Shown here: positions 35,391 through 44,755 of the stretch, in pieces
Numbering within the stretch: the stretch's first letter is position 1
How the letters are laid out: every line of letters begins with the position of its first letter
Assembly: GCA_040768125.1 (NCBI GenBank)
Contig: JAXGNG010000006.1
Span: forward strand, 62,001 to 126,000
Reading direction: 5' to 3'
DNA: 64,000 bases
Source: RBG-16-49-21 sp040768125
Lineage (GTDB): Bacteria > Spirochaetota > UBA4802 > UBA5550
Position numbers and translations under genes: made by a program
The notes under the pieces: model-generated
What the model was told of the DNA's origin: nothing
The model's input: the letters and a program-made list of their open reading frames with translations, nothing else
Database searches by the model: none

Positions 35391-37196
35391 TCACTCGCGG
35401 CGCCGCGCGGCCTTTTTCGTGTAGTCGTTCAGCTTCCTGATGAGGTCCTCCCGGCGCTTCCTGAGTTCCCCACCACGGTAGACGTCCTTGATCTTCTTCG
35501 GCGCGTCGAATCGGGCGATCTCCTCGAAGGTGAGGTTCGCGTGGGCCGCCTGCTTGATCTCGTCGAGGGAGGGGAGGATAATGGCGTAGATGGCGTAGGG
35601 GGTGTGGATGAGGGAGTGCCCCCTCCCCAGGTAGGCCTCGGAGAAGCCGCCGTCGATGTTGATGACCCTGCCGTCCGGCGAGGCGATTCGCTCTCCCTTC
35701 GTGACGTCCACGGGGGTGTGGCCGTAGACGATCCGCTCGGCGCCGAACTCCCGCATGATCAGGTCCATGAACTCCTTTTTTTTGAGGTTTTCACCCCAGT
35801 AAAGGGTCTTCTCCTTGTGCGTCGCCTTGTCACTGAAGAAGTAGCGCTCGAAGGTCTTCATGGCGTGCTTCCCGAAGAAGGGCGATTTCGGGCCGCACCA
35901 GAGATAGAACATCACGGCGAGCTCGAAGGGGTCCTGCTCCCCGCCTTCAAGGTAGCGCTTTCCCACGTCCTTTACCATGGCCTCGATGTGGTCCAGTAGT
36001 TCCTTTCCCTTTTTGCCGAACATTTTATCGAATTTCCCGTCGTCGGTGCTCGGGATCAGGGCGTGAATGTTCAGGATGTGGTTGTTGATGTGGTAGAGCT
36101 TCCCTTCCTCGAAGAGGTACTTCATCAGCTCCCTGATCTTCTTGCTCGAGGTGAACTGCCGGGCCAGGTCCTCGATTACCTCCGCCTCCTCCGGCGTGAG
36201 CCTCCGCGGCTCATCCAGGTCGAGGGTGGGGAAGTCCGTGTCCGTGAGCCCCGCGGTGTCGCCCCTGCCGAGCATGCCGGCCAGGCCCTCCAGGTTGAGG
36301 CGCGATTCCATGCCGAGCTCCGGGAAACGGAGGATGGTCTCCTCCTCGAGCTTGAACTGGATAATCGCCAGGGTCTTTTCCATCTTGCGCGAGATGTCGA
36401 GTTTCGCCTTGAAAGACCCGGTGATCTCCCCGGGGTAGAGGGATTCAGCGAAGGCCTTGAGGCGCGACAGGTCGATGCCCAGGCGCTCCAGGAAGGCCAG
36501 GTTGTCGTAGCGCACGCTGATCCGCAGCGCCTCGGCGATGAGGGAGCGGTTTCCCGCCGCGGCGCCCATCCAGAGGATGTCGTGGTTTCCCCAGACGAAC
36601 CTGACGTAGGGCCGGATCGCCGGGCTCGAGAGGATGCGAAGGATCTTGTCAGGCTCGTCGCCGCGGTCGAAGACGTCCCCCAGGACCACGAGCTGGCCCA
36701 GGATCACCTGCTTCACGATCTTCGCCAGGGCGGAGATCACCTTGTCCGCGATGAACTCGTTCTCGTAGATGATGTCGGGGACGTGGAAATTCAGTATCAG
36801 GTTTTCGATCACCACCTTCAGGTCGTTGTTGATGCTCGGCCGGATCTGGTCGAAGTCGACGATGTCCTCGACCTTGTAGCGGATGATCCTCACCAGGGCG
36901 GAGATCACGTCCTGGCGCTCGATGGCAAAGCCGCCGCCGGGGATGTAGCGCTCAGCCTGGATCACGCGATCAAGATAATCGAGCTTCTCCGCCGCGAAAT
37001 TTTTTGACAGGGCTTCCTGGGCCGTCCTCCAGATGAGGCCGAAGCGCCCCTTGAGGATGGAGGTGAAGCGCTCCCCCGCGCCGTGGGGGTCGCTGATCCA
37101 CATGGTGGTGTTGATGCTGCGCTCGAGCTCCGATTCGATCTCCGTGAGCTCCCTGATGATGTCGTGGATTTCCGTCAGGCTCGTACGTAATGGCAT
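35391..37196 (-). CDS. fbp: fructose-1,6-bisphosphatase, class III
   Basis: Gluconeogenic phosphatase converting fructose-1,6-bisphosphate to fructose-6-phosphate. Class III is the large (~640-residue) Firmicutes/Bacteroides type; this one has 601 residues. Metal motifs of the phosphoesterase core are visible: SDPHGAGERF near 36, VVLGDVFDRGDEPDKI near 168 and FVWGNHDI near 202, with YGHTPVD near 490. The start is the ATG at 37196, which has GAGGTG six bases upstream; a GTG at 37205 is possible. A terminator follows. Confidence 0.9.
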   Translation of the reverse strand: MPLRTSLTEIHDIIRELTEIESELERSINTTMWISDPHGAGERFTSILKGRFGLIWRTAQEALSKNFAAEKLDYLDRVIQAERYIPGGGFAIERQDVISALVRIIRYKVEDIVDFDQIRPSINNDLKVVIENLILNFHVPDIIYENEFIADKVISALAKIVKQVILGQLVVLGDVFDRGDEPDKILRILSSPAIRPYVRFVWGNHDILWMGAAAGNRSLIAEALRISVRYDNLAFLERLGIDLSRLKAFAESLYPGEITGSFKAKLDISRKMEKTLAIIQFKLEEETILRFPELGMESRLNLEGLAGMLGRGDTAGLTDTDFPTLDLDEPRRLTPEEAEVIEDLARQFTSSKKIRELMKYLFEEGKLYHINNHILNIHALIPSTDDGKFDKMFGKKGKELLDHIEAMVKDVGKRYLEGGEQDPFELAVMFYLWCGPKSPFFGKHAMKTFERYFFSDKATHKEKTLYWGENLKKKEFMDLIMREFGAERIVYGHTPVDVTKGERIASPDGRVINIDGGFSEAYLGRGHSLIHTPYAIYAIILPSLDEIKQAAHANLTFEEIARFDAPKKIKDVYRGGELRKRREDLIRKLNDYTKKAARRRE

Positions 37197-37236
37197 GGCG
37201 TTCACCTCGTTGTGTTCGGTCCTCCCGGCGTCGCGG

Positions 37237-38145
37237 TCAGGGCGTGCCCTCCTCGTCGGTCCGGGTCTTCGGACGGTAGCTCCCCTGGGGGAACTTCACT
37301 TTCACGCCCCGTACCGAGAGCGCCTCCCCGCTGTAGCGGACGCGGTAGTACTGGTTGAAGTTCCAGTGCGGGTCCTCGTAGTTGAAGCCGAAGCATCCTG
37401 CGTTGACGTAGCGGATGCCGTCCCGCTCATGCTCCTGGAACCCCCTGCCCCGCCCGGAGAAGGCCGCCTTCACGCCATGGCGGGCGAAGAGGGCGTGGAG
37501 CTCCTCCCCCTGGACGTGTCGCATCCCCGAGCGCGGGGACGCCATCACCGGGTAGTGCGAGAAGACGAAAATTGCACCGGCGGAGCGGCAGGCGCGGAGA
37601 TCCTTCTCGAGCCATTTCATCTCCTCGGGGAGGAGGGCGTCGTCGCCGTCCATGATTTTGAGGATGATGAACCGCACCGGGCCATAGCTGAATGAGTAGC
37701 AGAGTTTCGCCTCGACGTATTCCCGGAAGAGGTCCAGGGAGCCGTTGTAGGCGTCGCGCTCCCCCGCGGCGGCGTGCATCACGGGGCCCAGGATGTCCCT
37801 GCGGCTCGCGAAGTCGCGGTACTGCCGCACCACGTCCTTCTCCAAGACGGCGCTGTCATCGCCACCCCCCTCCACAAGGTTCCCCGTGTGGACCACCAGG
37901 GCGGGGTTGTCCCGGTTGATGTTCCGGTACACGTCGTCGAGCTTTTCCGGGTGGCCCGTGAAGGGGGATGATGGCGCCGTGTTGCCGATGATCGCGAAGT
38001 CGATCTCACGCGCCCCCCGCGGCGCGGCGCCGGCGCACCCGATGATGACCGCCGTGATGAACAGGGCCGCGCTCTGTATCATGGCGGCACGGGTTATGTG
38101 TGAGTCTTTCCCTCGAGCTGCTCCCATGGGAAGATTCTCTCCCAT
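37237..38145 (-). CDS. lipoprotein calcineurin-like phosphoesterase with degenerate active site
   Basis: 302 residues with a lipoprotein signal (ALFITAVIIGC, lipidated Cys ~37). The fold follows the metallophosphoesterase pattern but the metal blocks are altered: the expected GDTH reads GNTA, TGDLVE reads TGNLVE, GNHD reads GERD and GHGH reads GRGR; only FSHYP keeps its His. It is therefore probably inactive as a phosphatase and may be a binding protein at the membrane surface. It sits 40 bases upstream of fbp. The start is uncertain (other Met at residues 7 and 22); no ribosome site is convincing. Confidence 0.72.
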   Translation of the reverse strand: MGENLPMGAARGKDSHITRAAMIQSAALFITAVIIGCAGAAPRGAREIDFAIIGNTAPSSPFTGHPEKLDDVYRNINRDNPALVVHTGNLVEGGGDDSAVLEKDVVRQYRDFASRRDILGPVMHAAAGERDAYNGSLDLFREYVEAKLCYSFSYGPVRFIILKIMDGDDALLPEEMKWLEKDLRACRSAGAIFVFSHYPVMASPRSGMRHVQGEELHALFARHGVKAAFSGRGRGFQEHERDGIRYVNAGCFGFNYEDPHWNFNQYYRVRYSGEALSVRGVKVKFPQGSYRPKTRTDEEGTP

Positions 38146-38305
38146 GAAAAGGAAGAGTCAATTAGTTTTTTGCCCGCTCCCGGGCATGGGTGCCACGATG
38201 TCCAACCCCCTCCCTTGACGGGAGGGGCGGGGGGAGGGCGGCTGTCCTGTCGAGGGGCTTGACCCGGGTGGCCATAACGGGTTCTCAATCGAAACGATAA
38301 TCATG

Positions 38306-38471
38306 GAACCGCGGATGGACACGGATGGACACGGATGGCGTGTTTCCTATGTCACAGACGCTGATACGGGACAGTGATATACGTGGTCATAGAGGTATAG
38401 GTAACCATAGCAACTCATTCAAGGACTCGTAAAATTTACAATCTGTGTTCATCCGTGTCCATCCCTGGTTC
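38306..38471. repeat. 30-bp inverted repeat flanking a 106-bp spacer
   Basis: Left arm 38306-38335 contains GGATGGACAC repeated in tandem. Right arm 38442-38471 is its reverse complement at 26 of 30 positions. It lies in the 474-base gap between the phosphoesterase and glycosyltransferase genes; nothing else in the gap looks coding. A cruciform, a mobile mini-element or a common intergenic repeat are all possible. Confidence 0.6.
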
Positions 38472-38619
38472 ATATTGAATTTTTTGTAAAACAAAACGCT
38501 CATTAGGGGCACGTGCATGCGTGGGACCTGCCCTTTTTTCCTCACCTGCGCCGTTTCCTGTTTGACGCCCCGCGCCCTGCTGGAAAAAACTGAACTCATC
38601 ACGACAGGCGGGAGCGGCC

Positions 38620-39786
38620 ATGGCGAAGAAGGGCTTCGACGTTCTCATCATCAACTACGAGTTTCCTCCCCTGGGGGGGGGCGGCGGCGTGGCCACCTAC
38701 GATCTCGCCGTGGAGTGGGCGCGCCAGGGAAGGGTGGACGTGGTTACCTCTTCATTCAAGGGCCTTCCCGCGTATGAAAGGATGGGGGAGATACACGTCC
38801 ACCGGGTCAGGATCTTTTTCCGGAAATCCCGCGACGCCGCGTCCTTCCTCTCCATGCTCTTCTACCTCCCCGGCGCGTTTTTCCGGGGCATACGCCTGAT
38901 GCGCCGCCGCCGCTACGACGTCATCAACACCCACTTCGCCGTGCCCTCGGGCCCCGTGGGGTGGCTCCTGGGGCGCATCTTCCGCGTCCCCAACGTTCTC
39001 TCGCTCCACGGCGGGGACATCTACGACCCGAGCAAGAAGCTCTCGCCCCACCGGAGCTTCTTCTTCAGCCGCGTGGTGCGCTTCATCCTGAACCGCGCCG
39101 ACCGGATCGTGGCGCAATCGCAGAACACGCGGACAAACACCGTCACCTACTATCACCCCGCGAAGGAAATCGACGTGGTCCCCCTTGCGTTTCACCCCCC
39201 GGCGCGGCCGAAGGCGTCCAGGCGGGGACTGGGCATTGACGGGGACGCCTTCATGATCGTCACCGTGGGCAGGCTCATTAAAAGAAAGGCCCTGGACGTG
39301 CTGATCAGGGCCGTGGCCGCGGCGCGGGCGAAGAAGGCGCGGCTGTACATCATGGGGGACGGCCCGGAGCGCGAATTTCTTGAAACCACGGCGCGGGAGT
39401 GCGGCGCCGGGGATCGCGTCGTGTTTCTCGGCTACGTCACCGACGAGGACAAGTTCGCCCATATTGCCGTGGCGGACCTCTTCGCCCTCACCTCGCTCCA
39501 CGAGGGGTTCGGCATCGTCTTCATGGAGTCGATGTTCTTCGGCCTCCCCATCGTGTGCACCAACAACGGGGGACAGACGGACTTCCTGGTCCACGGGGAG
39601 AACGCGCTTCTCGTCGACGTGGGGGACGTGGCGGCCTGCGCCGCGGCCATCGACCGCTTCGCCTCGGACCGGAAGCTCTACCGGGCCTGCTCGAACAACA
39701 ACAGGAAGGCGGTGCGGCGGTTCTACGCCGAAGAGGTTGCCGGGCGCTACGTCGACATCTTCCGCGAGACGGCCCGGCGGGGATGA
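38620..39786 (+). CDS. GT4-family glycosyltransferase
   Basis: A 388-residue GT-B glycosyltransferase, probably cytoplasmic face. The N-terminal acceptor domain starts VLIINYEFPPLGGGGGVATYDLA. The C-terminal donor domain has VTVGRLIKRKALDVLIRAV (~205), YIMGDGPERE (~245) and the Glu motif HEGFGIVFMESMFFGLPIV (~288-306). Such enzymes add a sugar from a nucleotide-sugar to a lipid or polysaccharide. It stands alone between convergent and divergent neighbours, so the pathway is unknown. Confidence 0.87.
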   Translation: MAKKGFDVLIINYEFPPLGGGGGVATYDLAVEWARQGRVDVVTSSFKGLPAYERMGEIHVHRVRIFFRKSRDAASFLSMLFYLPGAFFRGIRLMRRRRYDVINTHFAVPSGPVGWLLGRIFRVPNVLSLHGGDIYDPSKKLSPHRSFFFSRVVRFILNRADRIVAQSQNTRTNTVTYYHPAKEIDVVPLAFHPPARPKASRRGLGIDGDAFMIVTVGRLIKRKALDVLIRAVAAARAKKARLYIMGDGPEREFLETTARECGAGDRVVFLGYVTDEDKFAHIAVADLFALTSLHEGFGIVFMESMFFGLPIVCTNNGGQTDFLVHGENALLVDVGDVAACAAAIDRFASDRKLYRACSNNNRKAVRRFYAEEVAGRYVDIFRETARRG

Positions 39787-39787
39787 C

Positions 39788-41143
39788 TCAGTTGCGGTAG
39801 CTCTGGAGGGGGGCGGGAATCCTTCCCCCGCGGGCGATGAAAACGCCGGGTGAGAAGCGGCTCACGGGGAGCACCGGGGCCCGTCCCAGGAGGCCGCCGA
39901 ATTCCACGGAATCCCCGGCCTTCTTCCCCGCCACGGGTATGAGGCGCGCCGCCGTGGTCTTGTTGTTCGCCACGCCGATGGCCGCCTCGTCGGCGATGAT
40001 GGCGGCGATGGTCTCCGCCGGCGTGTCCCCCGGTATCGCGATCATGTCGAGCCCCACGGAGCAGACCGCCGTCATGGCCTCGAGTTTTTCGATGGTAAGG
40101 GCGCCGGCCTCGGCGGCCTCGATCATCCCCAGGTCCTCGGAGAGGGGAATGAAGGCCCCGGAGAGCCCGCCCACGAAAGATGAGGCCATGAGCCCTCCCT
40201 TCTTCACCGCGTCGTTCAGCAGCATCAGGGCGGCCGTGGAGCCCGGGGCGCCGCAGCGCTCGAGGCCCATCTCCTCGAGGATGTGGGCCACGCTGTCCCC
40301 CACGGAGGGCGTCGGCGCGAGGGACACGTCGACGATCCCGAAGGGGACGCCGAGCCGCCGGGCCGCCTCGCGCGCCACGAGCTGGCCCACCCGGGTGATC
40401 TTGAAGGCCGTGCGCTTCACGGTCTCCGACACGGTCTCCAGGTCCTCCCCCCGGACCTTTTCCAGGGCCCCCTTGATGACGCCGGGCCCGCTGATCCCCA
40501 CGTTAATCACCGCCTCGGCCTCCCCGTCGCCGTGGAAGGCCCCGGCCATGAAGGGGTTGTCCTCCGGGGCGTTGGCGAAGACCACGAGCCTCGCGCAGCC
40601 CACGCTCCCCCGGTCCGCCGTGGCGTCGGCGGCCTCCCTGATGATCCTCCCCATGATTCGTATGGCGTCCATGTTAATGCCGGAGCGGCTCGTGGCCACG
40701 TTCACGGAGGCGCAGACCCGATCCGTGCCGGCCAGGGCCCCGGGGATCGACTCGATGAGCTTTCGGTCCCCCGGCGTGATCCCCTTATGCACCAGGGCTG
40801 AAAATCCCCCGATGAAATTGACCCCGGCGTCGACGGCCGCGTCCTCCAGGGCCCGGGCGAAGGGAAGAAAGTCGTCGCAGCGGGAGCTCCCGGCCACCAG
40901 GGAAATCGGCGTCACGGATATCCGCTTGTTGATGATGGGCACCCCGAAGGTTTCCTCGATTTCCTCTCCCACGGCGACGAGGCGCCCGGCCCGGAGGGCG
41001 ATCTTTTCGCGTATCCTGTCGCACGCCCGCTCAGCGTTTTCGTCCGCGCAGTCTCGGAGGGAAATTCCCATGGTGACGGTCCGGATGTCGAGCTTCTCCT
41101 CCTGGATCATCTTCAGGGTTTCGTTGACTTCGTGCGTGTTCAT
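39788..41143 (-). CDS. UPF0210 (DUF711) family protein
   Basis: 451 residues, the normal length of the UPF0210 family. Conserved parts include ETLKMIQEEKLDIRTVTMGISLRDC at the start and a Gly/Ala-rich core (GFSALVHKGITPGDRKLI). Members structurally resemble pyruvate formate-lyase-like barrels but have no established reaction. It lies 3 bases after the ACT-domain gene; this pairing is widely conserved, so the two probably work together, with the ACT domain likely sensing a ligand. Confidence 0.85.
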   Translation of the reverse strand: MNTHEVNETLKMIQEEKLDIRTVTMGISLRDCADENAERACDRIREKIALRAGRLVAVGEEIEETFGVPIINKRISVTPISLVAGSSRCDDFLPFARALEDAAVDAGVNFIGGFSALVHKGITPGDRKLIESIPGALAGTDRVCASVNVATSRSGINMDAIRIMGRIIREAADATADRGSVGCARLVVFANAPEDNPFMAGAFHGDGEAEAVINVGISGPGVIKGALEKVRGEDLETVSETVKRTAFKITRVGQLVAREAARRLGVPFGIVDVSLAPTPSVGDSVAHILEEMGLERCGAPGSTAALMLLNDAVKKGGLMASSFVGGLSGAFIPLSEDLGMIEAAEAGALTIEKLEAMTAVCSVGLDMIAIPGDTPAETIAAIIADEAAIGVANNKTTAARLIPVAGKKAGDSVEFGGLLGRAPVLPVSRFSPGVFIARGGRIPAPLQSYRN

Positions 41144-41146
41144 TCC

Positions 41147-41416
41147 CTATACCCGGTGCATGGAATTGAAGAGCTCTTCGTTATAGATGTTGATGACCAG
41201 GCCCATCCGCTCCCCGATCTCCCCGAGAAGGGACTTGAGCTCCTTCAGGGACACCGTGGCGCCGGCGAGGTCCACGGACATCATCATGGTGAAGTTGTCC
41301 TGCATGATCGTCTGGCTGATGTCCAGTATGTTGACGTTCGTCTCCGCACAGGCGCCGCTTACCGCGGCGATGATGCCCACCCTGTCCTTTCCCACGACGG
41401 TGATGATCGCTTTCAT
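41147..41416 (-). CDS. ACT-domain protein (UPF0237)
   Basis: An 89-residue single ACT domain: KAIITVVGKDRVGIIAAVSGACAE at the start, then NILDISQTIMQDNFTMMMSVDL. ACT domains bind amino acids or related small molecules as dimers. It is the first gene of a two-gene operon with UPF0210. Confidence 0.87.
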   Translation of the reverse strand: MKAIITVVGKDRVGIIAAVSGACAETNVNILDISQTIMQDNFTMMMSVDLAGATVSLKELKSLLGEIGERMGLVINIYNEELFNSMHRV

Positions 41417-41549
41417 GGCTCCGGTCCCCGGGGATGTGTCCCGTCATTTATTTTCGTCGTCCCGGGGCTCTTTCGATAGCGATTTCCGCGCCGGTCACGC
41501 ATTTCGGCAACGCCGGATTTTGTGAGCCCCTTTTCACGGATATCGGTGA

Positions 41550-41577
41550 TTGACCCTCGGGCCGGAATGGGTATATT
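41550..41577 (+). promoter_or_regulatory. sigma-70-type promoter of the candidate small RNA
   Basis: TTGACC (41550-41555), 16-base spacer, TATATT (41572-41577), each a 5/6 match to consensus. It points to the structured segment at 41584-41796. Confidence 0.6.
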
Positions 41578-41583
41578 TATGAT

Positions 41584-41796
41584 GTGCGGCGGGGATGCGG
41601 GAACGGCCCGCCTGGTTCTTTTAAACGTGATACCGCTTTTCGACCCCGGGCCGGGAGTCAACGGACGCCTCTTTCCCCCAATACGTGAATGGAGACTCCC
41701 GGCCCTTCGGGTCATTTGCCATAATAGGTTTCGCATGTGTGAGTGGTCCTCTCCCGCGGCGCCCGCCTCCAGACGCGGCGGGAGAGGGTTTTTTTT
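41584..41796 (+). ncRNA. candidate structured small RNA or leader
   Basis: A ~213-base segment bounded by a promoter and a terminator, with no recognisable protein in any frame. It folds into GCGGG/CCCGC (41597-41601/41607-41611) and a 12-bp perfect stem (41648-41659/41694-41705) with a 34-base loop, extended by GACCC/GGGTC (41642-41646/41709-41713). Length and two-part structure recall 6S RNA, but no diagnostic 6S element was confirmed. It could instead be a leader controlling the downstream histidine kinase. Confidence 0.45.
41748..41796 (+). terminator. intrinsic terminator of the candidate small RNA
   Basis: CCTCTCCCGC (41748-41757) pairs with GCGGGAGAGG (41778-41787), followed by eight Ts (41789-41796). 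No protein gene precedes it on this strand for over 1.9 kb. Confidence 0.85.
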
Positions 41797-41909
41797 CGTC
41801 GGGCCCCGCGAAGGGCCTTCCCCGGACACGGCGTGAAGGCAATAACTCTTGACGAAACCCCCCGCGGCGCCATACTGGACCGCCTGAGCGTGCCAGGGGA
41901 GGTGCCGAT

Positions 41910-44594
41910 TTGTACGAGAGGATATACGCGCGGTTCCGGGTTTTCCTGATTTCCATCCTGGTGCTGATCTCCCTCGCCTCCATCGTCTATTTTCACCTGA
42001 TACTCCATCTGGGGACCGTCTATACCCATTTCTTCTATTTACCTATTATCCTGGCGTCCCTCTGGTGGGGACGCCGGGGCATCTCCGTGTCGGTCATTCT
42101 CTCGGCGGCCCTGGTGGCGGCGCACCTCTCCGTCCGGCGTTTTGACGCCTCCCCGGACGACCTGATCCGCGCCGGGACCTTCATCCTCATCTCCGTGGTG
42201 GTGGCCGTCCTGAGCGAGCGGGCCGCCATGGCCCGTGAGAGGATGCGGCACTTCAACCTGGTGCTCCGTTCGATACGGGACATCAACCACCTGATCATCA
42301 AGGAAAAGGACCAGGACCGGCTGATCCGGGGCATCTGCGAAAAGCTCGTAAGGAACCGGAGCTACCACTTCGCCTGGATCGCCCTGACGGACGACCATGG
42401 CCGCCTCGTGGCCTCCGCCGGCGCCGGCCTGGGGGAAATGTTCCAGCCCATGGTGAACATGCTCGCCAAGGGGTCGCTTCCCCTCTGCGTCCAGCGCTCG
42501 TCCCACCGCCGCGGCGCCTTCATCACCAGGGACCCGCGCATCGAGTGCGCGGGGTGTCCCCTCTCCGCCCGCTTCCCCGACCAGGGAAGGATGACCATCG
42601 GCCTCTACCCCGGGGGGCGGCTCCAGGGGATGCTGAACGTCTCGATGCCCGAGGGTCTCATCACGGACCGGGAGGAGCAGATCCTCTTCGAGGAAATCGC
42701 CGCCGACGTCGAGTACGCACTGGGGGGCCTGGCCCTCCGGGACGAGCACGAGGTCACCCTCGAGGAGATGAAGGAGAGCGAGGAGCGCTTCCGCCTGATC
42801 GTGGAGAACGCCCCCTTCGGCTACTACCGCACCGACCGGGCCGGGGTGATCGAGTACGTCAACCCGGAGTGGGAGCGGATGCTCGGATTCACCGGCAGGG
42901 AGATGCGGGGACGCCACATCACCGTCACGCAGCCCGGGGACGTCAGGAGGAGAATCATCGAGGAGACGGAGCGGGTCATGGCGGGGGAGACTGTCCGGGG
43001 AGGCTTCGGCCTGAAGCGGAAGGACGGCTCAATCGCCTACCTGAACTACTACAGCCAGCCCCTTTACCGCCGCGGGGAGATCATCGGCGCCGAGGGCTTC
43101 CTGAGCGATATCACCGAGATCAAGAACGCCGAGCTGGCCCTCACGCGGAGCCGCCTGATGCTCTCCCGGATCATCGACGGGAGCCCCATACCCGCCTTCG
43201 TCATCGACGAACATCACACGGTGACCCACTGGAACCGCGCCTGCGAGAAGCTCACGGGCTATTCCGCGGCGGTCATGGTGGGGACGCGGAGGCATTGGGA
43301 ACCCTTCTATCCCGAGAAGCGACCCACCCTGGCGGACATCGTGATACACTCGGCGCGGGATCCCGGAATGGCGAAGCGGTACGAGGGGGAGATGGCCCCC
43401 TCTTCGGTGATCAGGGAGGCGGGGCAGAGCGAGCGCTTCTTCCCCCTCCTGGGCATGGAGGGCCGATGGCTCTTCTTCACCGCCGCCCTCCTGCGCGACG
43501 CCGAGGGAAAGATCGCCGGCGCCATCGAGACGCTCCAGGACATCACGGAGCGGAAGAGGGCCGAGGATGAGAAGCTCCGGGCCCACATGGAGCTCGAACA
43601 GATATTCAACACCACGCCCGTGGGGATGCGGGTCGTGGACCGCGATTACCGCACGATCCACATCAACCGGCGCTTCATGGAGATGTTCGACATTGACTCG
43701 AGCCACTTCTCGAAGGGAGGGTCCCTCGACTGGGACCGCGAGCTGGTGAAGACCGACCGGGCGCTGATGAAGAGGATACCCCTGGGGGAGCGCTACATGG
43801 AGTACGAGATGCGCGCCCGGGTCCGGGGACGGGAGATCGTCTGCATGGTCCACGCCTCTCCCTACTTTTCGCGTGACGGGAACGTCGTGGGCGTCATCGA
43901 AAGCTTCACCGACATCACGGAAACCAGGACCCTCCAGGACGGGATCATGCACATCGCAGAAACGGAGCGGCAGCGGATCGGCCAGGACCTCCACGACGGC
44001 CTGGGGCAAAACCTCACGGCCGTGACCTTCCTTATCGAGGCTTTGAAGGAGAAGATCGCGCATCACGCCGGTGCGGGAGTCCCGGACATCGAGCGGGTCG
44101 AGGGGCTCATACGCAACGCCATCGTCCAGACCCGGAGCCTCTCCCGCATGCTCTCTCCCGTCGAGATGGAGCGGAACGGCCTCAGGGCGGCCCTGGAGGA
44201 GATGGCGGAGACCACGGAGAAGATCTACGGCGTGTCCTGCCGGGTGTTCCAGGAGGGGAATTTCTTCATCGAGGACAACCAGGCCGCCACGCATCTTTTC
44301 TACATCGCCCGGGAGGCGGTGACCAATTCCATCAAGCACGGGAAGGCGGGGCGTATCGCCATCCGCCTGGTCGAGAAAGGCGGGGAGCGCGCCGTGACGG
44401 TACGGGACGACGGGTCCGGCGTGCCCGACGGTCCGGCGGACACGGGCCTCGGGCTTCGCATCATGCGTTACCGCGCGGGGATCATCGGCGCGGATTTCAG
44501 CGCCGGGAACGGCGAGGATGGTGGCTTCGAGGTGTCGGTGAGAATGCGGGTGGCGGACGGGGATGAAAGCGGGCAGGATACGCACGCGGAATGA
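41910..44594 (+). CDS. multi-PAS sensor histidine kinase, NarX/HisKA_3 type
   Basis: 894 residues beginning with a TTG codon preceded by GGGGAGGTG. Three to four hydrophobic spans fill ~10-105, then a GAF-like region (~120-270) with Cys in CAGCP, three PAS domains (~285-400, ~410-540, ~555-680), a HisKA_3 dimerisation helix with the phospho-His in RQRIGQDLHDGLGQNL (~695), and a HATPase domain (NSIKHGKA, DDGSGVP, TGLGLRIM). It lies upstream of a NarL-type regulator and the hydrogenase operon. PAS and GAF domains suggest redox or small-ligand sensing. Confidence 0.88.
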   Translation: MYERIYARFRVFLISILVLISLASIVYFHLILHLGTVYTHFFYLPIILASLWWGRRGISVSVILSAALVAAHLSVRRFDASPDDLIRAGTFILISVVVAVLSERAAMARERMRHFNLVLRSIRDINHLIIKEKDQDRLIRGICEKLVRNRSYHFAWIALTDDHGRLVASAGAGLGEMFQPMVNMLAKGSLPLCVQRSSHRRGAFITRDPRIECAGCPLSARFPDQGRMTIGLYPGGRLQGMLNVSMPEGLITDREEQILFEEIAADVEYALGGLALRDEHEVTLEEMKESEERFRLIVENAPFGYYRTDRAGVIEYVNPEWERMLGFTGREMRGRHITVTQPGDVRRRIIEETERVMAGETVRGGFGLKRKDGSIAYLNYYSQPLYRRGEIIGAEGFLSDITEIKNAELALTRSRLMLSRIIDGSPIPAFVIDEHHTVTHWNRACEKLTGYSAAVMVGTRRHWEPFYPEKRPTLADIVIHSARDPGMAKRYEGEMAPSSVIREAGQSERFFPLLGMEGRWLFFTAALLRDAEGKIAGAIETLQDITERKRAEDEKLRAHMELEQIFNTTPVGMRVVDRDYRTIHINRRFMEMFDIDSSHFSKGGSLDWDRELVKTDRALMKRIPLGERYMEYEMRARVRGREIVCMVHASPYFSRDGNVVGVIESFTDITETRTLQDGIMHIAETERQRIGQDLHDGLGQNLTAVTFLIEALKEKIAHHAGAGVPDIERVEGLIRNAIVQTRSLSRMLSPVEMERNGLRAALEEMAETTEKIYGVSCRVFQEGNFFIEDNQAATHLFYIAREAVTNSIKHGKAGRIAIRLVEKGGERAVTVRDDGSGVPDGPADTGLGLRIMRYRAGIIGADFSAGNGEDGGFEVSVRMRVADGDESGQDTHAE

Positions 44595-44653
44595 TCATCC
44601 CCGGAGAGAACGCCGGACCGGACCGTTCATGGCGGATACGGCTTTGCGTGGCG

Positions 44654-44704
44654 GGAAAATAACAATTTTCCGGTATTGACACCCGCCTCCGCCGGGGGTA
44701 TTAT
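44654..44704 (+). promoter_or_regulatory. promoter with activator box for response regulator gene
   Basis: TTGACA (44676-44681), 17-base spacer, TATTAT (44699-44704), near consensus. Directly upstream is GGAAAATAACAATTTTCCGG (44654-44673), shared at 17 of 20 positions with the box at 45457, at the same distance from its -35. Confidence 0.7.
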
Positions 44705-44755
44705 TGCGGTGAGACGATGCGGTCGCCCCCGCGAGGGGTGCCGCGGGAAGGAACC

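Noticed and set aside
38306..38471. CRISPR array
   Set aside because: Units are about 10 bases, adjacent without spacers, and the second group is inverted; no cas genes are present.
41522..41836. 104-residue open frame over the candidate small RNA
   Set aside because: It reads through perfect hairpins and the terminator and has no ribosome site or protein family resemblance.
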